A stretch of DNA of 64,000 nt, from contig CAJUTQ010000103.1 in NCBI GenBank assembly GCA_910589265.1, forward strand, positions 62,001 through 126,000, read 5' to 3'. Every line of letters starts with the position of its first letter. Position 1 is the first letter of the stretch. This DNA is from an uncultured Lachnospiraceae bacterium (GTDB lineage: Bacteria > Bacillota > Clostridia > Lachnospirales > Lachnospiraceae). This document shows, piece after piece, positions 8,740-17,204 of this stretch. The translations under genes and the position numbers were made by a program. The notes under the pieces are model-generated. The model was not told where the DNA came from and did no database searches. It worked only from the letters and a program-made list of their open reading frames with translations.

Positions 8740-8807
8740 ACAAACACAGAGCTTTCATCTTCTGTGTTTGTGTCTCAAAGGAATATGTAAGAACCTTTCC
8801 TTGAGAC
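8740..8807 (+). promoter_or_regulatory. Two tandem leader hairpins before the M19 dipeptidase gene
   Basis: Hairpin 1 is a perfect 11-base stem (8740–8750 with 8761–8771). Hairpin 2 pairs GTCTCAA-AGGAA (8772–8783) with TTCC-TTGAGAC (8797–8807) with one bulge, and it ends 12 bases before the ATG at 8820. Its left arm contains AAAGGAA, the only purine-rich stretch near the start. There is no T tail, so a terminator is unlikely. A leader controlling initiation is an inference. Confidence 0.5.
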
Positions 8808-8819
8808 TTGGTGCAAATT

Positions 8820-9887
8820 ATGAATGATTTTATTGACTACGCTTACTCTTTGCACGAGAAACACCCTGTAGCAGACGCCCATTTCGACCTGCCCTCTATT
8901 GTTTCCCTTTTAAAAAAAATAGGGAAATCCAATATTGTTGAACAATTATTTTTAAAAGACTGGCAAAGAGCCGGCCTTAACTTTATAGGCGCTGCCGTTT
9001 ATTTGGACAGAAAAGTATTAGGAGGGAATCATTGGCAGCATGCCTATGACCAGATTGTCTCTCTTTATGAGGATATTAAACCTCTCTACCCCCAAGTACA
9101 AATTATTACATCATCCACCCAGCTTGATCAAGTTGTAAAGAATCATTATATTGGCCTCCTTCTCTATTTTGAAGGTTTAGAACCTGTGGAAGAAGACTTA
9201 TCTTTATTAGAAGAAGCCTATTTACTAGGTATTAGAGGAGCCAGCCTTACTTGGAGCAGAGATAATCTTTTTGCCCGTGGCTGCTGCCCCATTCATAAAC
9301 TGGAAGATGTAAAGGGAGGACTAACTTCCTATGGATTAGAAGCTATGAGAAAAATGGAAAGCTTTCCTATGTTTTTTGATATTAGCCACTTAAACGACGA
9401 TGGAATCCGTCAGCTCCATGCCTGCACCCATCTTCCATATGCAGCAACCCACTCCAATGCAAGGGCTCTCTTACCTCATTACCGAAATCTTTCCGACGCC
9501 CAAATTCTTTATCTTGCTAACCGAGGGGGTGTTATTGGAATCAACGCCTATAAAGATCTGGTCTGTTCCAAGAGGGAATTCTCTTCTCTTGATGAACTAT
9601 GCCGTCATATTTTGTACATGGTTCATCTTGCTGGCGCTTCCCATGTTGGTTATGGTTTAGATCTTTGCAGTATGCTCACAAGCGCCCAACAGGGTAAAAC
9701 AGAACCCACAATAATCGAAGACTGCCTAACAAGTCACAAAGAGCTTCCCCTTGTGACAGCCAAACTATTGGAATCTGGAATTCCTGAACAAGATGTTCTT
9801 TCCATTATGGGTAATAATTTTATTTCCTACTTCCGCTCCTTTTTGGAAACCTCTGAAACAATCCATACATTGGCAAAAGCAACATAA
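8820..9887 (+). CDS. Membrane dipeptidase family (peptidase M19) hydrolase
   Basis: A 355-residue amidohydrolase-fold zinc dipeptidase of the renal dipeptidase family, which hydrolyses dipeptides, often with a D- or dehydro-residue at P1'. Visible metal ligands and motifs are DAHFDLP near the N-terminus, the bridging Glu in LLLYFEGLEP, the two histidines in DISHLND and ATHSNARAL, and the C-terminal Asp in VGYGLDL. No signal peptide is seen, so it is probably cytoplasmic. The ATG at 8820 lacks a clear SD; TTG 8808 and GTG 8811 are alternatives. It heads the island with the C26-type hydrolase, so the pair could process gamma-glutamyl or D-amino-acid dipeptides; that link is inference. Confidence 0.85.
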   Translation: MNDFIDYAYSLHEKHPVADAHFDLPSIVSLLKKIGKSNIVEQLFLKDWQRAGLNFIGAAVYLDRKVLGGNHWQHAYDQIVSLYEDIKPLYPQVQIITSSTQLDQVVKNHYIGLLLYFEGLEPVEEDLSLLEEAYLLGIRGASLTWSRDNLFARGCCPIHKLEDVKGGLTSYGLEAMRKMESFPMFFDISHLNDDGIRQLHACTHLPYAATHSNARALLPHYRNLSDAQILYLANRGGVIGINAYKDLVCSKREFSSLDELCRHILYMVHLAGASHVGYGLDLCSMLTSAQQGKTEPTIIEDCLTSHKELPLVTAKLLESGIPEQDVLSIMGNNFISYFRSFLETSETIHTLAKAT

Positions 9888-9963
9888 AAGTCCATAGGCT
9901 TTAGGAGCAAAAAATTATTGGATACTCTACGTTTCGCTACAAATAGTAGAAAGGAGAAATCAT

Positions 9964-10584
9964 TTGAAAAGGATTTGGATTGCAGGAGCATCTGAAAAAT
10001 GTGAGAACTACCAACATGCTCTTCACAAAAATCAAGTCACTGTAGTAACTTCCACTAAAATTCCTGATCTTCGTTTTATTGATGGGCTTCTTCTCCCTGG
10101 CGGAGGAGATATTGAGCCTGCCTTTTTTGGACAGGAAAACAAAGGTTCAAAAAATATAGATGTTTTCATAGATCAGTTGCAGTTTTCTGCCTTAGCTTTA
10201 TTTGTCCTTTTAAAAAAACCTGTTCTTGGAATATGTAAAGGGCTTCAAATTATGAATACGTATTTTGGGGGAGATATTATTCAAGATCTACCCTCTGCCC
10301 AAATTCACTCTTATATAGAAGAAGATCAATTTCATCCAACCCAAATAGAAAAAAACTCATACCTTGATCAATTATATGGGAGAGAACTTACTGTAAACAG
10401 TGCTCACCATCAAGGGATTGGCAGGCTTGGAAAAGGTCTTTTTCCCGTGCAAACATCCAAAGATGGGGTGATTGAAGGCATTGCCCATGACTCTCTCCCC
10501 ATTTATGGCGTACAATGGCATCCCGAGCGTATGGAGGATGCTGTCTCTATTCCATTATTTCAATTCTTTTTAAATCTTTGTTAG
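9964..10584 (+). CDS. Class I glutamine amidotransferase-like gamma-glutamyl hydrolase (peptidase C26, PuuD-like)
   Basis: A 206-residue stand-alone class I amidotransferase-fold hydrolase. The catalytic triad is Cys91 in GICKGLQ, His186 and Glu188 in GVQWHPE, and the LLPGGGDIEP motif marks the PuuD/C26 branch, which cleaves gamma-glutamyl amide bonds. No synthetase partner is nearby, so hydrolysis rather than ammonia transfer is likely. The start is a TTG with an AAGGAG seven bases upstream. It lies 76 bases after the M19 gene and probably shares its transcript. Confidence 0.85.
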   Translation: MKRIWIAGASEKCENYQHALHKNQVTVVTSTKIPDLRFIDGLLLPGGGDIEPAFFGQENKGSKNIDVFIDQLQFSALALFVLLKKPVLGICKGLQIMNTYFGGDIIQDLPSAQIHSYIEEDQFHPTQIEKNSYLDQLYGRELTVNSAHHQGIGRLGKGLFPVQTSKDGVIEGIAHDSLPIYGVQWHPERMEDAVSIPLFQFFLNLC

Positions 10585-10610
10585 GAAAATGATTTACTTT
10601 CTCTCATTCT

Positions 10611-10619
10611 TGGTATAAT
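10611..10619 (+). promoter_or_regulatory. Extended -10 promoter before fkbH
   Basis: TGGTATAAT at 10611–10619 is a perfect extended -10 element; the -35 region is weak. Transcription would begin about 30 bases before the fkbH ATG, giving the FkbH–ACP–SDR–MBOAT genes a promoter separate from the two hydrolases. Confidence 0.5.
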
Positions 10620-10654
10620 ATAACTATGTATATATTTGAGAAAGGACTTATTTT

Positions 10655-12472
10655 ATGCATTCTCCTTTTGCCTATCCCTTTGATGGGGAATGGATTTTAA
10701 AAAAAAGAAAAGCTTTAAAAAAAGAGCTCCTTACCATGAATGTGCCAAGACTTCCAAAGAAAATTGCAGTTCTTGGGGGATCTACTACCCATGATATTAT
10801 TGCCATTTTGGAGCTCTTTCTGTTATTTCACGGCATTGCCCCCTCTTTTTATGAGTCTGCCTATGCTATGTACTGGCAGGAAGCAATGTTTGACAGCCAA
10901 CGTTTAACGGAGTTTGAACCAGATTTAATCTTTATTCATACAACTTCCAGAAATATTACTTCCTTTCCTTCCATTTCTATGTCTAAGGAAGAAATGGAAG
11001 CTTTATTTCAGGAACAGTTCCAACATTTTCACACTATGTGGGACAAGCTTTTTGAACGTTATTCTTGTCCTATTATTCAGAATAACTTTGAGCTTCCCTA
11101 CTACCGCCTTATGGGTAATCAAGACATCTGGGACATTCATGGAAGAGGCCATTATATTCAAAAGCTCAACCAGTCTTTTTATGAATATGCCTCAAGCCAT
11201 GAAAATTTTTATATCCATGACATCCAGTATTTATCTGCCAGCTTTGGGCTTCACCAATGGGCAGAGCCTTCTTACTGGAATATGTATAAATATGCCTTGA
11301 GCTTTCCTGCCATCCCGGAATTTTGTCACAGTCTGGCTAATATTATAAAATCCCTTTATGGAAAGAATAAAAAAGCCTTTGTTTTGGATCTGGATAATAC
11401 TTTATGGGGAGGGGTTATTGGGGACGAAGGGCCAGAAGGCATTGCTCTTGGCCCTGATACTCCTATGGGCGAGGCATACAGGGAATTTCAATCTTATTTA
11501 AAAGAGTATAGCCACATGGGTATTTTACTAAATATTTCTTCTAAAAACCAAGAGGAAAATGCTCTGGCAGGTTTAAACCATCCAGACAGTCTCTTAAAGC
11601 CTGAAGATTTTATTGTTATAAAAGCCAACTGGGAGCCTAAGGATCAAAACCTTGCCACCATTGCAGAGGAGTTGAATATTTTACCTGAAAGTCTCGTTTT
11701 TGTCGACGATAATCCTGCGGAGCGGGAAATTGTAGAAAGACAGTTTCCTGGTGTCAGCGTTCCTGACATAGGAGATGTGGAACAATATATTCGGCGGATT
11801 GATGGAGCTGGATTTTTCGAAGTGACTTCTTTTTCTGAAGACGATAAAAAGAGAACAGAAATGTACAAGGAAAACGCCCTTAGAACAAAACTGGAACATT
11901 CCTTTTCTGATTATGGAGAGTATTTGCAAAGTCTTCATATGACTGCTCGAATCAAAGACTTTGAACCTCTCTATATGAACCGGATTGTACAATTAACGAA
12001 CAAAAGCAACCAGTTTAATTTGACAACGAAAAGATATACCTTGTCAGAAATGGAAAGCCTTGCTACGAATCCTGCATATATTCGCCTGTATGGAAAATTG
12101 GAAGATAAATTTGGGGACAATGGAGTTGTTTCTGTTATTATTGGGAAAAAGGAAAAAGATGGCCTTCATATTGAATTATGGCTTATGAGCTGCCGGGTGC
12201 TGAAACGAGACATGGAACTGGCCATGCTCGATAAGCTTGTAGAAGAAAGCAAAAAGGCAGACATCCACATTTTGTATGGCTATTATTATAAAACTTCAAA
12301 AAATGCCATGGTCAAAGAATTTTACGGCTCCCTTGGCTTTGAAAAAATAAGGGAGAAAGATGACGGGACTTCCCTTTGGAGACTATCTATTGACCATTAT
12401 GAAAATAAAAATACGGTTATTCAACTATTGGACGAAAGAGAGGAACTATATGAGCCGAGAAGAAATATATGA
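10655..12472 (+). CDS. FkbH-like HAD-IIIC enzyme, probable glyceryl-ACP synthase
   Basis: A 605-residue three-part protein. Residues 1–235 form an SGNH-like alpha/beta domain. Residues 240–370 form an HAD domain with DLDNTLWGG at 245–253, the SSKN motif and FVDDNPAERE. The region from about residue 410 on is GNAT-like, with NKSNQFNLTTKR and the SCRVLKRDME segment. FkbH proteins bind 1,3-bisphosphoglycerate, transfer the glyceryl unit to an acyl carrier protein and remove the phosphate. The carrier gene overlaps its 3' end by 23 bases, and a reductase and an MBOAT follow, so the acyl unit is probably for export or transfer rather than a polyketide (no PKS is present). The precise acyl group is inferred. 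Confidence 0.85.
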   Translation: MHSPFAYPFDGEWILKKRKALKKELLTMNVPRLPKKIAVLGGSTTHDIIAILELFLLFHGIAPSFYESAYAMYWQEAMFDSQRLTEFEPDLIFIHTTSRNITSFPSISMSKEEMEALFQEQFQHFHTMWDKLFERYSCPIIQNNFELPYYRLMGNQDIWDIHGRGHYIQKLNQSFYEYASSHENFYIHDIQYLSASFGLHQWAEPSYWNMYKYALSFPAIPEFCHSLANIIKSLYGKNKKAFVLDLDNTLWGGVIGDEGPEGIALGPDTPMGEAYREFQSYLKEYSHMGILLNISSKNQEENALAGLNHPDSLLKPEDFIVIKANWEPKDQNLATIAEELNILPESLVFVDDNPAEREIVERQFPGVSVPDIGDVEQYIRRIDGAGFFEVTSFSEDDKKRTEMYKENALRTKLEHSFSDYGEYLQSLHMTARIKDFEPLYMNRIVQLTNKSNQFNLTTKRYTLSEMESLATNPAYIRLYGKLEDKFGDNGVVSVIIGKKEKDGLHIELWLMSCRVLKRDMELAMLDKLVEESKKADIHILYGYYYKTSKNAMVKEFYGSLGFEKIREKDDGTSLWRLSIDHYENKNTVIQLLDEREELYEPRRNI

Positions 12473-12692
12473 AAAATTAAATGAAATATTTCGAGATGTC
12501 TTCGACGATGAAGGCATCTGCCTTCATGACGATACAACTGCAAATGATATTGAAGATTGGGATTCCTATGGGCATATTTATCTTGTAGTTGCCATTGAAA
12601 AAGGATTTGATATGAAAATAACAATGGGAGAAACCGTAACCTTAAAAAATGTAGGGGAAATGGTAGACTTAATTTTAAAAAGAAAAGGGTGA
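12450..12692 (+). CDS. Acyl carrier protein
   Basis: An 80-residue acidic four-helix carrier protein. The phosphopantetheine attachment is Ser39 in EDWDSYGHIYL, a variant of the DSL motif, followed by the typical V-x-x-IE-x-x-F helix. The ATG at 12450 has AGAGGA close upstream, and the gene overlaps fkbH by 23 bases, implying translational coupling. The DSYGH context resembles carriers paired with FkbH enzymes rather than the fatty-acid AcpP. It would carry the glyceryl unit to the SDR and MBOAT enzymes. Confidence 0.9.
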   Translation: MSREEIYEKLNEIFRDVFDDEGICLHDDTTANDIEDWDSYGHIYLVVAIEKGFDMKITMGETVTLKNVGEMVDLILKRKG

Positions 12693-12696
12693 AGTC

Positions 12697-13428
12697 ATGA
12701 AGAAAAAAATCATTTTAATTTTAGGAGCCTCTTCCCAAGTAGGTATCCATCTTATTCAGACAATCTTCCAGGACTACGACATTATCCTGGCACATTATTG
12801 CCACTCCCAAAATGCTTTTCTTCCCCTTCAGAAGACAATAGGAGATAAGCTTATCCCCATACAGGCAGACTTCTCTTCGGAAAGAGAAACTTTGTCTTTT
12901 ATTCAACACTTGAAGAGAGACTATCCAGCCTTATCCTATTTTGTCCATCTTCCCTCAGAAAAGCTTCTACACAAGAAATTCCAGCAAACAGACTGGAATA
13001 TTTTTGAAGGTCAATTTCATGTAGGTCTTCGCTCTATTGTCATGATATTGCAGGAATTTCTTCCTTCCATGGCAAAGGCAAAAGCAGGAAAAATTGTATT
13101 TATGCTCTCTTCCGTAACAGAAAACACCCCACCTGGATACATAAGCAGCTACGTTGCTTATAAATATGCCATGGCTGGACTGATGAAGGCTCTGTCCTCT
13201 GAATACGCAAGTAAAAACATACACATTAATGGAGTCTCCCCTTATATGATGGATACTCCTTTTCTTTCTGAAATTCCTGAATCTGTTGTTTCCCATATGA
13301 TGGAATTCAACCCTTGGGGAAAGCCAGTGAGCCTGTGGGACGTCTCCCATGCCATCGCCTATTTGCTTTCTGAAAAGTCTGATTCCATTCACGGACAGAA
13401 TATAACAATCTCAGGAAAAATTCAATAG
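12697..13428 (+). CDS. Short-chain dehydrogenase/reductase acting on the carrier-bound acyl group
   Basis: A 243-residue classical SDR. The cofactor loop is GASSQVG near residue 10, the catalytic Ser lies in LSSVT, and the Tyr/Lys pair in YVAYK. It is closest in style to FabG-like 3-oxoacyl-ACP reductases. Four bases separate it from the carrier gene. Reduction or oxidation of the ACP-bound hydroxyacyl unit is an inference from context; a role on a free sugar cannot be excluded. Confidence 0.8.
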   Translation: MKKKIILILGASSQVGIHLIQTIFQDYDIILAHYCHSQNAFLPLQKTIGDKLIPIQADFSSERETLSFIQHLKRDYPALSYFVHLPSEKLLHKKFQQTDWNIFEGQFHVGLRSIVMILQEFLPSMAKAKAGKIVFMLSSVTENTPPGYISSYVAYKYAMAGLMKALSSEYASKNIHINGVSPYMMDTPFLSEIPESVVSHMMEFNPWGKPVSLWDVSHAIAYLLSEKSDSIHGQNITISGKIQ

Positions 13429-13474
13429 TCTGTCTATGCTTTACTATATATAACGAGAAAGGGGCTGAATCTTT

Positions 13475-14935
13475 ATGACAATCCTATCCATACGCTTTTT
13501 TATTTTTGTCTTCTTCCTCTTATTTTTCTATTATTTGCTTCCCCAAAAATATCAATGGCCTCTACTTCTTTTGGCCAGTTTTCTTTTTTATCTTTTAGCT
13601 GGAACTCCTTTTACATCTTTATTTCTCTTCTTTAGTATTGTATCTACCTATTGGGGGGGTATTTTTATTGGTACAAACAACAAGCATAAGAACCTTTCGT
13701 TTGCTCTCACTGTTTTATCCAATCTTGGCATTTTGATTGTCTTAAAGTATACAGACTTTATATTTTCCTCCCTTGGTTTTTCCTTGGCTTCTTCCAAGTT
13801 TTCCTTTATTCTTCCTCTTGGTCTTTCCTTTTACACCTTCCAAGTAATTGGGTATATTACAGACGTTTACCGTGGCCTTATCCCTCCCGAGAAGAATATT
13901 GGAAAATATGCCTTGTTCTGCTGCTTTTTCCCCCAAATTATTTCAGGTCCCATAGGACGCTTTGGGGAACTAGCTCCTAGCCTTTTTTCCTGCAAGGCTT
14001 ACAACATAGATAATTTGAAGTCTGGCTTTATTCGTCTTCTTTACGGATATTTTAAGAAAATAGTTATCTCAGAGCGCCTTAGTATTTTCGTCGATGCTGT
14101 TTTTGGCAACTATGCCTCCTACAACAGCGCCAGTATTTTTGTTGGGGCTGTTTTTTATGCCCTCCAGCTTTACACAGACTTCTCTGGATACATGGATATT
14201 GTCCTTGGCATTTCCAAAATGCTTGGCATTTCCATGGCTGAAAATTTCCATTCTCCTTTTTTCTCTTCTACTATTTCTGAGTTTTGGAGAAGATGGCACA
14301 TAACTTTAGGCAGCTTTTTAAGAGATTATCTTTTTTTTCCTCTTTTAAAAGGAAAACCATTCCTCTGGCTTTCTGAGAAAGTGAAAAAAAAATATGGAAA
14401 AAAAGCAGGGAAAAAAATTCCTACTTATCTTGCCATGTTTCTCCTCTGGTTTTCTGTAGGTCTCTGGCATGGCCCTGATTGGAAATACGTTTTTGGGGTA
14501 GGCATTTTCCAGTGGGTCTGTATTGTATTCGGAGAGCTATGCAGCCCCCTCTCCAAAAATATTAGAACCTTTAAAATTTATCCCCTCTTTTGTCAAGTGC
14601 GAACTTTTTTACTTATTTGCTTTAGCTTTTTATTTTTTCGTTCCGACAGTTTTCAAGACGCTCTTTTTATGTTGCAAAGGTGCTTTTCCTTTTCAAAAGG
14701 CCAGTCAGCCCTTTCCATCTATGCGCCCTGGGAAGGGATTGCTCTTCTCCTTTCCATAGGTATACTTTTTTACTTAGAAATAATAGGGCAGAAAAGAGAT
14801 ATATGGCAGCAATACTTAAAAAAGCCTGCTGCCATACAATACTGCATTTATTATTTTCTTATTTTTTTCATTGTTATTTTTGGGGTGTACGGTTTAGGAT
14901 TTGATTCCAGCGCCTTCACTTATGCCAATTTCTAA
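13475..14935 (+). CDS. MBOAT family membrane-bound O-acyltransferase (AlgI/DltB-like)
   Basis: A 486-residue polytopic membrane protein with about eleven hydrophobic segments. The MBOAT signature is present: EFWRRWHITLGSFLRDYLFFPL with a conserved His275, and the catalytic His332 in VGLWHGPDW. AlgI and DltB move acyl groups from a carrier or CoA to extracellular polymers. Coming directly after FkbH, ACP and SDR, this is the probable export and transfer step of a surface O-acylation pathway. The DltD/AlgX-type SGNH partner that often follows is absent. A run of seven G at 13653–13659 lies in frame. The stop lies two bases from the convergent prmA stop. Confidence 0.9.
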   Translation: MTILSIRFFIFVFFLLFFYYLLPQKYQWPLLLLASFLFYLLAGTPFTSLFLFFSIVSTYWGGIFIGTNNKHKNLSFALTVLSNLGILIVLKYTDFIFSSLGFSLASSKFSFILPLGLSFYTFQVIGYITDVYRGLIPPEKNIGKYALFCCFFPQIISGPIGRFGELAPSLFSCKAYNIDNLKSGFIRLLYGYFKKIVISERLSIFVDAVFGNYASYNSASIFVGAVFYALQLYTDFSGYMDIVLGISKMLGISMAENFHSPFFSSTISEFWRRWHITLGSFLRDYLFFPLLKGKPFLWLSEKVKKKYGKKAGKKIPTYLAMFLLWFSVGLWHGPDWKYVFGVGIFQWVCIVFGELCSPLSKNIRTFKIYPLFCQVRTFLLICFSFLFFRSDSFQDALFMLQRCFSFSKGQSALSIYAPWEGIALLLSIGILFYLEIIGQKRDIWQQYLKKPAAIQYCIYYFLIFFIVIFGVYGLGFDSSAFTYANF

Positions 14936-14937
14936 TG

Positions 14938-15897
14938 TTACTCTAAGGGGGCTTTGGCTGTCACAGACACCCATTCCCCTTGAGTTTTTACTTCCAAAAT
15001 CGTAAAACCCTCTTCTTTTAAACACTTAAGAACAATTTTTTCCCTTTCATCAATAATTCCTGATGTAATATAAATACCCCCTGGCTTTAACTGGTTTCTA
15101 ATTACTGGGGTAAGACATATGAGTATTTCTGCTAATATATTGGCTACTACAATATCATATTTTCTGTAACCAACCTTATCTTGTATTTCTTTCTGGTCAA
15201 TAATATTGCCTATCAGTACCTCAAAGTTTTCCTTAGTAATGCCATTGACCTCCATATTTTCGTAGGTTGCGCTTTTTGCACAGTCGTCTAAATCTGTGCC
15301 TACTGTATGGCCAGCCCCAAACTTTAGGGCCATGAGAGACAAAATTCCACTTCCGCATCCTACATCCAGTACCATTGCCTCTTTCTTTACATATTTTCGA
15401 AGTTGTCTAATACAGAGCTGGGTTGTCTCATGCATCCCTGTGCCAAATGCCATTCCTGGATCCATATGGATAACCATTTTCTCCTCCCCACCTTTTTCTG
15501 CCTCTTCCCAGGAGGGGACAATTAATATATCATCTATGGAAAACTGTTTAAAATGCTCCTTCCAATTATTTATCCAATCTATATCTTCTGTCTCTGAAAC
15601 TAGAAGGGAGCCTTCTCCAATATTTGTGAATTTTCTCAGCTCTTCTAACTCTTCCCTCACCCTTTTTAATAAATTTTCTCTGTCTTCTCCTTCTTCTAAA
15701 TAAAAATTTACATATGCTATGTTATCATTAGAGGAAGCATCCATAGGGATATCCACAAACATCTGCCGTTTTTCTTCTTCTGTCAAAGGGACTTTATCTT
15801 CAATTTCCACTCCTTCAATGCCTAAGCTAATGAGCGCACTTATAACAATGTCCTCTGCCTCTGTTAAAGTTTTTAAAGTAAATTTATTCCATTTCAT
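14938..15897 (-). CDS. prmA: Ribosomal protein L11 methyltransferase PrmA
   Basis: A SAM-dependent enzyme that trimethylates lysines and the N-terminus of L11. It has the N-terminal substrate-recognition domain (about 1–100), then DPGMAFGTGMHETT and the Rossmann motif VLDVGCGSGILS; the catalytic-loop NILAEIL segment is present. The length of 319 residues is standard. It follows dnaJ by 60 bases in the conserved hrcA–grpE–dnaK–dnaJ–prmA order, but rsmE, its usual next neighbour, lies 6.7 kb further on. Confidence 0.95.
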   Translation of the reverse strand: MKWNKFTLKTLTEAEDIVISALISLGIEGVEIEDKVPLTEEEKRQMFVDIPMDASSNDNIAYVNFYLEEGEDRENLLKRVREELEELRKFTNIGEGSLLVSETEDIDWINNWKEHFKQFSIDDILIVPSWEEAEKGGEEKMVIHMDPGMAFGTGMHETTQLCIRQLRKYVKKEAMVLDVGCGSGILSLMALKFGAGHTVGTDLDDCAKSATYENMEVNGITKENFEVLIGNIIDQKEIQDKVGYRKYDIVVANILAEILICLTPVIRNQLKPGGIYITSGIIDEREKIVLKCLKEEGFTILEVKTQGEWVSVTAKAPLE

Positions 15898-15957
15898 ATG
15901 AATCCTGCTTACTTTCCAGTTACTTTTTTCTGCCCATTTTAAATATCTCTTTTTTCT

Positions 15958-17127
15958 TTAATTTTTAAAAAATCCTCTTTTCTTTTTCTCCGTGTGCTGC
16001 TCCTTTGTTCCCTCCTGCTGAGATGAGGAACGCAATGTATTACCTGCTACTGCGTCAAATTTTTTCAACAGCTCTTTTGCTTCTCCATTTAAGTGATCTG
16101 GTACCTGTACAACGAGAGTTACATAATGATCTCCCCGCACTTGTCTGTTTCGCAGCGTTGGTACCCCTTTTCCTTTCAGTCGCACTCTTGTATCTGTCTG
16201 GGTTCCAGGCTTCACCTCATATATAATTTTTCCATCTACTGTATCAATGCTTATCTCGCCACCAAGAGCTGCTTGGGCAAAGCTAATGGGAGCTGTGGAG
16301 AAAATATTCGTATCTTGACGTTGGAAAATGGGGTGCTTGGCAACAATAACTTCTACCAAAAGATCGCCCCTTGGGCCTCCGTTAACGCCTGGCTCTCCTT
16401 TCTCCCGGATGCGGACGCTCTGCCCGTTATCAATCCCAGCTGGTATAGAAATTTGAATTTTTTTCCTGCTGGAAATATAACCACTTCCATGGCAGTCTGA
16501 ACATTTTTCTTTCACTACTTTACCTGTTCCCCCGCAGTCTGGACAAGTCTGGACGTTACGCACTGTGCCAAATAAAGATTGGGAAGTAAATACGACTTGC
16601 CCCTTTCCTCCACACTTTCCACAAGATTCTGGCGAAGTACCTGGCTTTGCTCCAGTGCCATGACATTTTTTACACTCATCTTTCAATGCCAGTTCTATTT
16701 CCTTATCCACACCAAACACTGCCTCTTCAAAGGTAATGCGTACACTTGTGCGAATGTTAGCTCCTCTCATAGGGCCATTGCTTGCCCTGCGGCTTCTGCC
16801 ACCTCCAAACAAATCACCGAATATGTCTCCAAATATATCTCCAAAATCAGCGCCGTTGAAGTCAAAACCTCCAAAGCCTCCACCGGCTCCTCCTCCCTCA
16901 AAAGCAGCATGGCCAAACTGATCATACTGTCTGCGTTTATCCCCATCACTGAGCACTGCATATGCTTCTGAGGCCTCTTTAAATTTTTTCTCTGCCTCTT
17001 TGTCTCCTGGATTCATATCTGGATGATATTTTTTAGCCAATGCTCTGTATGCCTTTTTAATAGCCCCTTCATCGGCTCCCCGGTCAACTCCTAACACCTC
17101 ATAATAATCTCTTTTTTGTTCTGCCAT
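15958..17127 (-). CDS. dnaJ: Chaperone DnaJ
   Basis: A type I Hsp40 co-chaperone that stimulates the DnaK ATPase and delivers clients. It has a J domain with YHPD at about residue 33, a Gly/Phe-rich linker (GGGAGGGFGGFDF region), four CxxCxGxG zinc repeats and the C-terminal substrate-binding domains. The start is the ATG at 17127 with AGGGTG upstream; a GTG nine bases earlier is less likely. It ends in a lysine-rich tail. It is co-transcribed with dnaK across a 77-base gap that contains a hairpin. Confidence 0.96.
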   Translation of the reverse strand: MAEQKRDYYEVLGVDRGADEGAIKKAYRALAKKYHPDMNPGDKEAEKKFKEASEAYAVLSDGDKRRQYDQFGHAAFEGGGAGGGFGGFDFNGADFGDIFGDIFGDLFGGGRSRRASNGPMRGANIRTSVRITFEEAVFGVDKEIELALKDECKKCHGTGAKPGTSPESCGKCGGKGQVVFTSQSLFGTVRNVQTCPDCGGTGKVVKEKCSDCHGSGYISSRKKIQISIPAGIDNGQSVRIREKGEPGVNGGPRGDLLVEVIVAKHPIFQRQDTNIFSTAPISFAQAALGGEISIDTVDGKIIYEVKPGTQTDTRVRLKGKGVPTLRNRQVRGDHYVTLVVQVPDHLNGEAKELLKKFDAVAGNTLRSSSQQEGTKEQHTEKKKRGFFKN

Positions 17128-17166
17128 CTCTCTCACCCTATTTCATTTCGCCCAAAACACGTTTAT

Positions 17167-17191
17167 GGGGGCTGCCCATATAGCAGTCCCC
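17167..17191 (-). other. Hairpin in the dnaK–dnaJ gap
   Basis: GGGG-x-CTGC (17167–17175) pairs with GCAG-x-CCCC (17183–17191) around a seven-base loop. There is no T tail. It is probably an mRNA processing or stability element between dnaK and dnaJ, though partial attenuation is possible. Confidence 0.45.
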
Positions 17192-17204
17192 GAAAACAAT
17201 TGGT

